Shown here piece after piece: positions 16,685 through 26,300 of a stretch of DNA of 44,215 nucleotides (the stretch's first letter is position 1; the number at the start of each line of letters is the position of its first letter). The translations under genes were made by a program, and so were the position numbers. The notes beneath the pieces were generated by a model that worked only from the letters and a program-made list of their open reading frames with translations, ran no database searches and was not told the DNA's origin. This DNA comes from an uncultured Bacteroidales bacterium (GTDB lineage Bacteria; Bacteroidota; Bacteroidia; Bacteroidales; WCHB1-69). Location: the NCBI GenBank assembly GCA_946186495.1, contig CAMHNQ010000023.1, forward strand, positions 1 to 44,215. Direction: 5' to 3'.

Positions 16685-19411
16685 ATGAGAAGAATGTTTA
16701 TTACCCAATGGTTGGTTTTCGTTTCCGTTCTGACCGCTGTAGCGCAGGGAAACGACAGCATATCGGTTCTTCCCTTCTCAACCGATTTTTCCACTTCCGA
16801 AGGATGGCAACTGAACAACGGGACCTGTCTGAACTACTGGACAATAGGTACAGTTGGCAGCAACAACGCACTTTTTGTGACAAACAACGGCACTACGCCC
16901 ACCTACTCCTACACACGGAGTGCGATTGCCGCCGAAAAGCCTTTTGTGGTCGGCACTGCTGACAAGATCATTGTCTCCTTCGACCTGAAATGTGGCGGCG
17001 ATTACGACAACGACTTTCTGAAGATGTTTCTGGCACCTCCTTCAGAAACCTATCAGGGAGGATTTATCCCGTCGTGGACTTACGATTCAGATTCCCTTTA
17101 TGCCGCCAACTTCAGTGACCATTACGACATGACCAACACGCCCGGTGCCTATCCGTATATCATCAATTTGACACGAGGCAAGACCATCCATTTGGATGTT
17201 CGGATGAACAATCCGATTGCCAATCCCGATACCAACTCAATTGCAAAACTGGTTTTTGGATGGGTTAATGACTACGGCAGCACTTACGATCACGGAATCC
17301 AGCCCGCACCAACAATCACCAATTTGCGTTTGAAAAGAGAGACCTGTACCCCTCTTACCGGATTGTCCGTCTCCAACATCCAGAGCCATTCAGTGGAGTT
17401 GTCGTGGAATATGCCTGAGGGTGGTGCCTCTAATTATATTGTCCAATATGCTAAAGATGGCCAGAATTGGAACGATGCCTATATCACCACAGTAAACGTG
17501 CAGGACACGTCTGTGACGTTGACCGGTTTGCAGTCTATAACGAAATATTGGGTAAGGGTGGCACGCAATTGCGGTAGCGATACCAGTGTCTGGATCAAAC
17601 AATCCTTCACTACACTTTGTGAATATATTGACACCCTTCCGTACATCTGCGACTTATCTCATGTCTCAAGCACTATGCATCCGATTCCTGTTTGTTGGGA
17701 AAGAGGCCCAGGAAGCTGCTGCGACCCTGCTATTCACTATGGTGCTATCAATCTTTGGATTCCCAACACCATCTCGATGCCGCATTTGAACAGACAGCTC
17801 ATTGATATAAATACCGTGGAGCTCTCCTTTTCCGCCAGAAGTGAAACGAACAATGGCACTTTGATCATTGGTGTGATGACCGATGCCAGTGCAGACTCCA
17901 CGTTTGTGGCTGTTGACACGCTAAGCCTGACTACATCATACGAGACTTATTTGGTTCCGATAAACGGTTACACCGGAGTTGGTGACAGAGTCTCTTTCAA
18001 ATGTATCGACCACAGCGACATATACGTGAAAGATGTGCTCCTTGACTATACGCTTTCGTGTCCAAGGCCATACAATTTGGAATCGTCAGACCCTACGCAT
18101 AACAGTATCAATTTGAGTTGGACGGGAACGAGTTCTTCCTGCAATGTTTACTATAAAGCGGATGGTGATGAATCCTATTCGGTGGCATCCAATATTACGG
18201 CGGGTGTCGGTCAGCCCTTCACCTTGTCGGGATTGGCTTCTAGTACAATTTATCAGTGGTATGTGGCGGCTCAGTGCTATGACAGCACCGAAGCAGCAAG
18301 CCACGAGCTCAGCTTTTTCGAGACCTTTTGCGACCCTATCAACCAACTGCCTGTGACCTGGGACTTTGAATACTATAATAATGAAACAAAGATGCCTTTG
18401 TGTTGGAAAAACATAGGTGATGCAGATATTAGAGAGGGGAATGCCCATAGCGGGACGCATTCAATGCGTTTATACAGCAATAATTCTCCGTGTTATGTAG
18501 TATTGCCAAAAGTGGAAAACAATCTATATCCTATTGATAATATGCAAATTAGATTCTTTGCAATGAATACGGGCACGGTTAGCGATTTTCATGTTCGGGT
18601 CATTGGTGGGGTGATTACGAATCCGGAAAACAGTGCTAACTTTATTCCTAACGATACAATTGATGTGATTGGTTCGGCGGGCGGAAGTTTCCAGGAATAT
18701 ACGTTACGATTATCTGACTATTACTATTACCCCAATGATGCCTATCCTGCGATAAAGTTTGTGGGAATTAACGGTACATGGCTTTTGATAGATGACCTTA
18801 CTTTGGAAGTCGTTGATTCGACCCTTCTTCCAGACTGTCCTTCGTTGACAACTCTGGAGACAACCAATATTAGTCAGACGACCGCCACGCTGAATGCTGC
18901 CTTTGAAAATCCTGACAACATGTCTGTCTCTGCCGTGGGATTCAAATGGAAGGATATTTCGAGCAGTGCCTATACGCAGGTTGATTGTTCCGTCTCGAAT
19001 AACGTTTTTGCGACCGAACTGGACGGTTTGACTGCAAATACAACTTACGCATACAAAGCATTTGTCACTTACTACGGAATAACAGTTCTTAGTGAGGAAA
19101 CAATCTTCACCACCCTGCCCGAAAATGACACCATCGAAGACCATGTTGACGAGTATTTGCTAAGCTGCATCAAGCTATATCCGAATCCGGCAAATGAGTA
19201 TATCGATGTACAATGTACAATGAACGATGTACAATTGGAGAGTGTTGAGGTGATAGATGTTTACGGCAAGGTAGTCCATGCCATTGTAGGAGCGAATAAT
19301 CATTCGCCCCTACAAACCCGCATCAATGTTTCGGGATTGGCCGGTGGCATCTATTTTGTGCGTTTGACCACCGACAAAGGCATGGTGATAAAGAAATTTG
19401 TGAAGGAATAA
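16685..19411 (+). CDS. T9SS-exported adhesin-like protein with jelly-roll and FN3 modules
   Basis: 908 residues from the ATG at 16685, which starts a normal signal peptide ending TAVAQ (about residue 20). An N-terminal jelly-roll follows, then fibronectin III modules (first begins near CTPLTGLSVSNIQSHSVELSW). Two further jelly-roll/choice-of-anchor J-like domains (around YICDLSH and VTWDFEYYN) alternate with FN3 domains. The final roughly 80 residues form a type A sorting domain (KLYPNPANEYIDV ... GGIYFVRLTT, ending KKFVKE). Within it, two loops are encoded by repeat DNA: a heptamer array (19206-19233) and a palindrome (19284-19315). No catalytic site is visible. It is the first of three adjacent paralogous genes, 29 bp before the next. 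Confidence 0.82.
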   Translation: MRRMFITQWLVFVSVLTAVAQGNDSISVLPFSTDFSTSEGWQLNNGTCLNYWTIGTVGSNNALFVTNNGTTPTYSYTRSAIAAEKPFVVGTADKIIVSFDLKCGGDYDNDFLKMFLAPPSETYQGGFIPSWTYDSDSLYAANFSDHYDMTNTPGAYPYIINLTRGKTIHLDVRMNNPIANPDTNSIAKLVFGWVNDYGSTYDHGIQPAPTITNLRLKRETCTPLTGLSVSNIQSHSVELSWNMPEGGASNYIVQYAKDGQNWNDAYITTVNVQDTSVTLTGLQSITKYWVRVARNCGSDTSVWIKQSFTTLCEYIDTLPYICDLSHVSSTMHPIPVCWERGPGSCCDPAIHYGAINLWIPNTISMPHLNRQLIDINTVELSFSARSETNNGTLIIGVMTDASADSTFVAVDTLSLTTSYETYLVPINGYTGVGDRVSFKCIDHSDIYVKDVLLDYTLSCPRPYNLESSDPTHNSINLSWTGTSSSCNVYYKADGDESYSVASNITAGVGQPFTLSGLASSTIYQWYVAAQCYDSTEAASHELSFFETFCDPINQLPVTWDFEYYNNETKMPLCWKNIGDADIREGNAHSGTHSMRLYSNNSPCYVVLPKVENNLYPIDNMQIRFFAMNTGTVSDFHVRVIGGVITNPENSANFIPNDTIDVIGSAGGSFQEYTLRLSDYYYYPNDAYPAIKFVGINGTWLLIDDLTLEVVDSTLLPDCPSLTTLETTNISQTTATLNAAFENPDNMSVSAVGFKWKDISSSAYTQVDCSVSNNVFATELDGLTANTTYAYKAFVTYYGITVLSEETIFTTLPENDTIEDHVDEYLLSCIKLYPNPANEYIDVQCTMNDVQLESVEVIDVYGKVVHAIVGANNHSPLQTRINVSGLAGGIYFVRLTTDKGMVIKKFVKE
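19206..19233 (+). repeat. Heptamer array within coding sequence
   Basis: Units ATGTACA, ATGTACA, ATGAACG and ATGTACA follow one another with a strict 7-bp period. They encode the loop VQCTMNDVQ in the sorting domain. Confidence 0.8.
19284..19315. repeat. TGTAGG-type palindrome within coding sequence
   Basis: Arms TTGTAGGAGCGAAT (19284-19297) and ATTCGCCCCTACAA (19302-19315) pair with one mismatch around the loop AATC. The palindrome is translated as part of the T9SS sorting domain. A larger palindrome with the same TGTAGGG/CCCTACA ends lies at 34516-34565. Confidence 0.8.
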
Positions 19412-19440
19412 CGCTGTTTATAAGTAAATAAAGATTCGCT

Positions 19441-22400
19441 ATGAAAAAGTCTCGTATAATATGGTGCTTGTTTTTAATGGTCTTATTGTCTATGCCGACA
19501 AAGAAGTTGGAGGCGCAATCCCCTTGTCCTCCGGTAAGTGGCATCACATTGTCGTCAGTGACGGAACACACGGCCGAAATCACGTGGGCAGCCGGAGGAA
19601 GTGAAAATCAGTGGTTTTATTGTCCCACAACAGATTTCACAACGCCTGTTCCGCCACCTGTCAACGAGGGTTGGATTATTACGGACAATCCTCTTCTGTT
19701 GGACTCTCTTGCCGATGGCCATTGTTACAGGCTTTGGATCAGGGCCGGATGCGGTGCAGGAAATTTCAGTTCTGCCCAACCCTTTGAATTTTGGACGGAG
19801 TGCCATGAAATAGACCATTTGCCTTATACTGAAAATTTCGATAATCCTGAAGACACCATATATCTTGGAACGCAAAATTCGGGGCCGCTGCCACACTGCT
19901 GGCAAAAGCTGAGTCCCTACCTCAACTCAGGACCGTATTGCACCAGCGACAGCTGTCTTACGTTTTACAGCACCAACAGCGAGTACAAGGTGGCTGTTCT
20001 GCCGCGCCTTTCCAACGACCTGCTGATTTCCCACCTCAAGATGGGCTTCGACTGCAAGAAGCTGCAATATTACTATCCATCTTCTTTGACAGTAGGTGTG
20101 ATGGACGACCCCACCGATCTTTCAACGTTCACACCTGTGGATACGGTTTACACTGCGGATGTCAATTATTGGGATTGGGAACACCGGGAGGTTTTTTTCG
20201 AAAACTACATGGGAACGGGACATTATATCGCTTTGAAGTGTCAGTATTCTTCGCAAAATTATTTCAAGGTGGACAACTTGACGATAGATACCGCGTTCAC
20301 TTGCCATACGCCCACAAATCTGATGGCTACAGGCATTTCACCTTCATCCATTTACGTGACTTGGGAGGATGAGGTCGGTGAGAATGAGTGGCAAGTAGCG
20401 TTTGTGCCCAGCTATCTCACAGATCCCGACAGTAATCATATTGTTACCGTGCATGAGAAACATTATCTGGCTACAAATTTGACAGATAGCAATTATGTGT
20501 TCTTTGTCCGGACACACTGTTCCAACGGCTGGGGTTACAGCGATTGGGTCTCCATACCCGTGACCTCTTTTGCTTATCAGCCCGCCACGGTTCCCTACTC
20601 CCATAATTTCGAAGCCGGGAACGAGAATGCTGCGTGGCGAATGGAGACTGGAAATCCCGTGAGTCGGTGGCAAATCGGCATTCCTAACGGTTACAGCGAC
20701 TCATTGCTCTTTATTACCAATAACGGTACGGATGCCTCCTACGGCAGCACGATGGCCGAGGCATGGGCGTACCGGGACTTCCAGCTAAGCGGTGCCACCG
20801 AGTACGAGGTCAGGTTCAGATGGCTGTGTAACGGGCATCCCTCCTACGCTTATTTGCAGGCAATGATCGGGAAGCCCGCTCCGATATTGGTTTCCACAAA
20901 CTATTTCGATGATGTTTATCCCGAGGGTTCTGTTCTGATAGGTAAATATGCACGACAGAATGATTGGAAGACAACCCGTTACGTGTTAGGAAGCGAGAAT
21001 GACAATACGGTGCAACGTCTTTACTTCCGATGGCGTAATGTGTGTAATTCCGTGTATCCGCCCGGTGCGATTATCGACCACGTGGAGATCATCCCCTACC
21101 ATTGCGTCCGACCGACTGACCTTACGTTGGATTTTGTGGACGATCACAATGCCATCATCTCCTTTTCCCCTACTTTGAATGATATAACCACTTGGGAGTA
21201 TGTTGTTTTGGAAGGCGACAGTTTTCCGGATGATTCCCTTCCCGTCCTCACCACTTCAAACACGTCTGTTTTTCTCTCCGGGCTGTCAGAAAAAACCTCC
21301 TACACGCTCTATATTCGCGGAATCTGCAGCAATGGTAATCACTCTTCTTGGGCTGATTTCGAGTTCAAGACGGAATGCTCCCCTCTTGTGCTGCCATACG
21401 TGGAGGCCTTCGACGTGACAAATGGCAGCAAGTTTGACTGTTGGTCGTTCCCCGCCCCCGAGACCGGCATACAACATCCATCCATCTATACACCAACTCA
21501 TGATTGGGAAGTGGACACCAATCCTGTTCTCCGTTTTGCGGGTATCTACTCCACAGAAGCCTTGGCCATACTTCCCGAAGTGCCTTCCGATTATTCGCTC
21601 AACAGCCTGCGAATGTCATTTTTAATGCGCACGAATACTGACAGCATCCACTTGATTGTGGGAGTGATGTCTGACCCAGATAATTTCTCAACCTTTGTGC
21701 CGGTGGATACAGTCCAGACGAGTGAGGCACATATTGTTGAACGTAAAGAGGTTTTCTTTGACCATTACCAGGGCTCGGGAACGTACATTGCCATTCTCTC
21801 CGATTATGTGGGAAACAACACTTGCCATCTCGATGTGGACGATTTGGTATTGGAAATAGCACCCACGTGTCTTGCCCCGTCCGGATTAAAGGCAATCAAC
21901 ATGGGCCAAAACTCGGTAACGCTGTCGTGGACACCTGCCAATGGCGAGCAAGTTTGGGAAATCGCGTATGGCACGGACGATTTCGATCCAGATTCAACGG
22001 AGAACATCTTTGTGGCCAACACGAACCCATTCACGCTGACGGGGCTTTCTGACGGGACTTTCTACGGTTTCTACGTGCGTGCCGTGTGCTCGCCAGGGGA
22101 ATACAGCGAATGGAGTCCGCTCGGTTACGCTTTCACCCGTTGCGCCCCGATGTCCGTTGCCAGTCAGCCCTACCAGGAATCTTTCGACAGCTATACAACC
22201 GGGATTTCTACATCCTTATACACGCCTATAGAATACCCCTATATCTCGTACCCTGACTGCTGGTCTTTCCTTAATCTCCATGCTCTTGTCGGATATCCTG
22301 ACTGTACTCTTCCCGCTGCGTTTTTGTCCAACAGAAGCACTTTAATTGTTTGGGGCAACAGTCTGCACCTCGTAAACAGCAAGGTCACGCCTATGTATGC

Positions 22401-23247
22401 AGTTCTTCCGGAATTTGTGGAGCATCTCCGCTTCCTAAAGCTGACCTTCTCTTACAAATATGCGACCCTTCTTCCAATTCTTTCGGTGGGTTATATGACC
22501 GACCCTTCTGACGGGAACACCTATCATGAGGTGCAATTCTGTCAGACCTCGAACACAAACAATTTTACGACCCTGACCATCGATTACAGTACGCTCGGCC
22601 TTGATCCTGACAGCAACTACTATATAGCGTTCCGGTCGTACGACCCCGATTTCGGGTGGGCGAATGTAGCTCTTGAGAATGTGAAGGTAGAGCTTATCCC
22701 GAATGCTTTTCCGGCACCTTCCCAGCTGAATGTCAGTGATATCACCACGAATTCGGCTGTGTTGGATTGGACCAACGGAAATGACGAGAACCATTGGGTG
22801 TTACAGTATGGAGTTGCCAATAGATCTGAATGGACCGACAGCATGGAGGTTTTCTCGCATCCCGTTTTGCTCGACAGTCTGGTAGCCAACACGGAATACA
22901 ATGTCCGGGTGAAAGCCGTTTATGGGAATGACCGTACGATGTACAGTGATTATACCGCCACGGCGTTCACCACGCTCGACGACACTTCTGTGCCCGATTA
23001 CAATGGTTTAGACCAGCACGTCACCATCCGGCCCAATCCTGCCAAACAATACGTTGACGTGATTATGGACGAGGCTTCGGAGCCTTGTCTGATTGAGTTG
23101 TACGACAGCCAAAGCCGAAAAGTCGGAGAGATGCCTATGGTGGGAGAGAGTGTGAGGATCCCTCTTGGTCATCTTGCCTCAGGCGTTTATTTCATCCAAA
23201 TCAAGGGCGATGATATAAAGGTCACCAAGAAATTCATCAAAGAATAG
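19441..23247 (+). CDS. T9SS-exported adhesin-like protein, five FN3 and four jelly-roll modules
   Basis: 1,268 residues. The signal peptide ends near residue 26 (KLEAQ). Fibronectin III modules (starts at CPPVSGITLSSV, CHTPTNLMATG, CVRPTDLTLDF, CLAPSGLKAIN and PAPSQLNVSD) alternate with four jelly-roll/choice-of-anchor J-like domains, recognised by an LPY.E.F or similar opening and a DCW or CW. The C-terminal roughly 75 residues are a type A sorting domain (IRPNPAKQYVDV ... SGVYFIQIKG, ending KKFIKE). The modules closely resemble units 11-13 of the giant protein encoded next, so the two genes probably share ancestry. A surface adhesive or structural role is inferred. The stop codon abuts the promoter of the next gene. 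Confidence 0.85.
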   Translation: MKKSRIIWCLFLMVLLSMPTKKLEAQSPCPPVSGITLSSVTEHTAEITWAAGGSENQWFYCPTTDFTTPVPPPVNEGWIITDNPLLLDSLADGHCYRLWIRAGCGAGNFSSAQPFEFWTECHEIDHLPYTENFDNPEDTIYLGTQNSGPLPHCWQKLSPYLNSGPYCTSDSCLTFYSTNSEYKVAVLPRLSNDLLISHLKMGFDCKKLQYYYPSSLTVGVMDDPTDLSTFTPVDTVYTADVNYWDWEHREVFFENYMGTGHYIALKCQYSSQNYFKVDNLTIDTAFTCHTPTNLMATGISPSSIYVTWEDEVGENEWQVAFVPSYLTDPDSNHIVTVHEKHYLATNLTDSNYVFFVRTHCSNGWGYSDWVSIPVTSFAYQPATVPYSHNFEAGNENAAWRMETGNPVSRWQIGIPNGYSDSLLFITNNGTDASYGSTMAEAWAYRDFQLSGATEYEVRFRWLCNGHPSYAYLQAMIGKPAPILVSTNYFDDVYPEGSVLIGKYARQNDWKTTRYVLGSENDNTVQRLYFRWRNVCNSVYPPGAIIDHVEIIPYHCVRPTDLTLDFVDDHNAIISFSPTLNDITTWEYVVLEGDSFPDDSLPVLTTSNTSVFLSGLSEKTSYTLYIRGICSNGNHSSWADFEFKTECSPLVLPYVEAFDVTNGSKFDCWSFPAPETGIQHPSIYTPTHDWEVDTNPVLRFAGIYSTEALAILPEVPSDYSLNSLRMSFLMRTNTDSIHLIVGVMSDPDNFSTFVPVDTVQTSEAHIVERKEVFFDHYQGSGTYIAILSDYVGNNTCHLDVDDLVLEIAPTCLAPSGLKAINMGQNSVTLSWTPANGEQVWEIAYGTDDFDPDSTENIFVANTNPFTLTGLSDGTFYGFYVRAVCSPGEYSEWSPLGYAFTRCAPMSVASQPYQESFDSYTTGISTSLYTPIEYPYISYPDCWSFLNLHALVGYPDCTLPAAFLSNRSTLIVWGNSLHLVNSKVTPMYAVLPEFVEHLRFLKLTFSYKYATLLPILSVGYMTDPSDGNTYHEVQFCQTSNTNNFTTLTIDYSTLGLDPDSNYYIAFRSYDPDFGWANVALENVKVELIPNAFPAPSQLNVSDITTNSAVLDWTNGNDENHWVLQYGVANRSEWTDSMEVFSHPVLLDSLVANTEYNVRVKAVYGNDRTMYSDYTATAFTTLDDTSVPDYNGLDQHVTIRPNPAKQYVDVIMDEASEPCLIELYDSQSRKVGEMPMVGESVRIPLGHLASGVYFIQIKGDDIKVTKKFIKE

Positions 23248-23255
23248 TATCTTTG
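23248..23255 (+). promoter_or_regulatory. -7 promoter box of the giant adhesin gene
   Basis: TATCTTTG, followed by CCGCC, begins on the base after the preceding gene's TAG. It implies a leader of about 80 nt that contains the heptamer array at 23274-23322. Confidence 0.6.
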
Positions 23256-23273
23256 CCGCCAAAACTTTTAACC

Positions 23274-23322
23274 TTGAACCTTGAGCTTTGAACTTTGAAT
23301 CTTGAATCCTGAAACTTGAAAA
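23274..23322 (+). repeat. Heptamer array (seven TTGAANC-like units) in mRNA leader
   Basis: Seven consecutive 7-bp units: TTGAACC, TTGAGCT, TTGAACT, TTGAATC, TTGAATC, CTGAAAC, TTGAAAA. The array lies between the predicted promoter and the ATG at 23343. Confidence 0.88.
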
Positions 23323-23342
23323 TTAGAAAAAAACATATTATT

Positions 23343-26300
23343 ATGAAAAACCTCATCTCCTTATTCGTGATTTTATCAACACTGGTGGCAGGGCTGAACG
23401 CGCAGACCCTCACGGTGGCAGGTGGCAACACGGCTACCGACCGATACATTCCTGTATATGGATATTATATGGATGTACCGCAGAAATCACACGTGCTGTA
23501 TCCTGCCAATTTGCTGACCGACATGGTGGGCTCGCACATCACTGGGCTGACCTACTACTTCTCCTCGCTGCCCTCGGGTGCATGGGGAGGCACTCAGATG
23601 GTCCGCATGGGCATCACCACCGCCTCCGACCTGCAAAACGGCTATGACAATGCATCGGTCACGACGGTTTGGACCGGCACGTTGTCGAGTTGCATTTCGG
23701 AGTCAACCATGGTGATCACGCTGGATGAGCCGTTCCCATATACCGGTGGGAACTTGCTGATAGAATTCGAGAATCCCGTCGGGGCGACGTGGAAAGACTC
23801 CTATTTCTACGGGGCAAACCAAACTGCCCAACTCTCCTACATGACCTATACTACATCTGGTTCGACATATACACACGGTGCAGCATTCCTGCCTCAAACC
23901 ACTTTTGCCTACGAAAGCGGTTGTTTCGCGCCCATTCACACATACGCATATAACGTAAGCGTGGATACTGTGCTGTTGACATGGAATACCGATCCCATCC
24001 TGCCTGCCTCATCCTATACGGTGGCGTACAAGAAAGCTTCTGACACCATTTTTACGGAGGTGACGGCCATGGATACTTTCCTGACTCTGACAGGACTTCA
24101 GATTTCTACCGATTACGAATGGAAAGTGCGCTCCCACTGCGGCACTGCCGGAATGAGCAACTGGAGTACGGTCAATACGTTCACCACACTGCAACATCCT
24201 GCCACTCTGCCCTATCAGTGCGGTTTTGAAGACAACGCTGAGAACTTGGAATGGGGTTTCGCTCAAAACGCCGCCAATCAGTGGCATATTGGGGAGGCGG
24301 TGGCACGGAACGGCGAGGCATCTCTTTACATCTCGAATAACGGCGGTGAAAACAATGCCTATACAAATACCCAATCGTCTGTGGCTTGGGCTTACCGCGA
24401 CATCCAACTTCCTGCTGGACAGGCACAATACCAAATTTCCTTCGATTTCAAAGGTATGGGACAAAACGGACAGGACTATGTCAAGGTGTTCTTGGGTCCG
24501 CAAACCACTCCTTCTGGGTCCGCAGCACCAGCTGGAGCAACACAGTTGGGCGATGCCTTAAGTATGGTTTACGCATGGCAGCACTTTTGTTTTACGGTGG
24601 ATGCCTCCTTCGCGGGAAACCAGCGGCTCTATTTCCTGTGGGTGAACAACGGTGCTGACGGGACAAATCCACCCGCCGCCATCGACAACATCCGTGTGGA
24701 GGCTTCGGATTGTGCCGTTCCCGCTGAGCTAACCCTCCTTTCAGTGACCGACTCTTCAGCCACTGTGTCATGGAACGCCGTTCCGGGCGCAACCGCAGGA
24801 TACGAGGTGGCCTACCATTTAGATTCGGACAGTCACTATCTGACGGTGACGACCATGGACACGTTCTGCGTGTTGCCGGCGTTGCAATCGGCCAGCGACT
24901 ACCTATGGATGGTGAGAGCACGGTGTTCGGCCACGAGCCAAAGTGCCTGGTGTTCGGAATCCTATTTCCATACACCTATTGCCATCGCCCAAATCCCCTA
25001 TTTCTGCGGATTTGAAGACGCTGTCGAGAATAACAGCTGGCAGTTTGTCAATGGTACCGGTGTGAACAAATGGTTTATCGGCACGGCCGCGCACACTTCA
25101 GGTGAGATGGGCTTGTATATTTCCAATGACAACGGAAATCACAACTACATGTCGTCCGGAGGCTATTCCGTGTGGGCATATCGCGATATTTACATCGACT
25201 CCACCTTATCCGATGTGATTCTCTCTTTCGACTATCGTAATGCAAATGTTTCCGCCAATTCCGCCAAGGTTTTCATCGGAACACCGGCCACTCCTTCGGG
25301 GAACAGCATACCACAGAATGCCGTCCAGCTCGGCGGCTCACTGTCCACTGGTGTAACAGAGTGGCGTACGGCCAATCTCCTGATTGATTCCACACATCGC
25401 GGTTTGCAGCGGCTCTATTTCCTGTTCAACCATAGTGGCAGTTCGTACAACACGGACAACCGGCCTTTTGCCATCGACAACATATCTGTAGTTTCCACGC
25501 ATTGCGCCAGTCCGTACGCCCTGAAAGTGGCTTCCATGGACAGTACAGCCGCTTTGTTGACTTGGTCAACTCCCATTGCTGGAAACCCAGGAAGCTACAC
25601 CGTGGCTTATAAACAAGAAGACGCACAAGATTTTACGATGATTTCTGTTACCGATACTTTCTTAACACTCAATGGGTTGCAATATTCCACCCCATACGTG
25701 TGGAAAGTTCGTGGTCATTGCAGTCCGACGGAGCAGAGCGATTGGAGTGCCGAGATGACTTTCTTGTCGGCACCGTTCGTTTCAGGCGAGCCATTCTGTT
25801 GTGATTTCGAGGATGCTGACGAAAACGCTCAGTGGCGGTTCATTGACATTGACAGCAACGCCCGTTGGTGCATAGGCCAGGCGATAAACCATGGAGGCAC
25901 CTCGGCCATGTATGTCTCTGGGGACAATGGGCAGACAAACACCTCTTCGCATCCCAACTATTATTTAGCTTACGCATTGGCGTACCGTGATGTGTATTTT
26001 CCCCCATCATCTTCTGAGTATTTGATTTCTTTTGATGTCAAAGAGAGCAATTGTGAATATACTGGTCTGACACTCTGGGCAGGTGAACCTACTACAGACA
26101 TGTCCATTTTCACTTCAGACGGTCGTCCTGTCGGGGCAAGAAGCATCCGTTATTTTAATAATTATGAGACAGATACCACTTGGAAGCATTACGACCTCAT
26201 TGTGGATTCCACTTACGCAGGCATGCGACGACTCTATTTCCAGTGGTATGAGTATGGGTCATATTCTTGTATGGGAACGGCGGCGTTGGACAACTTTTGT

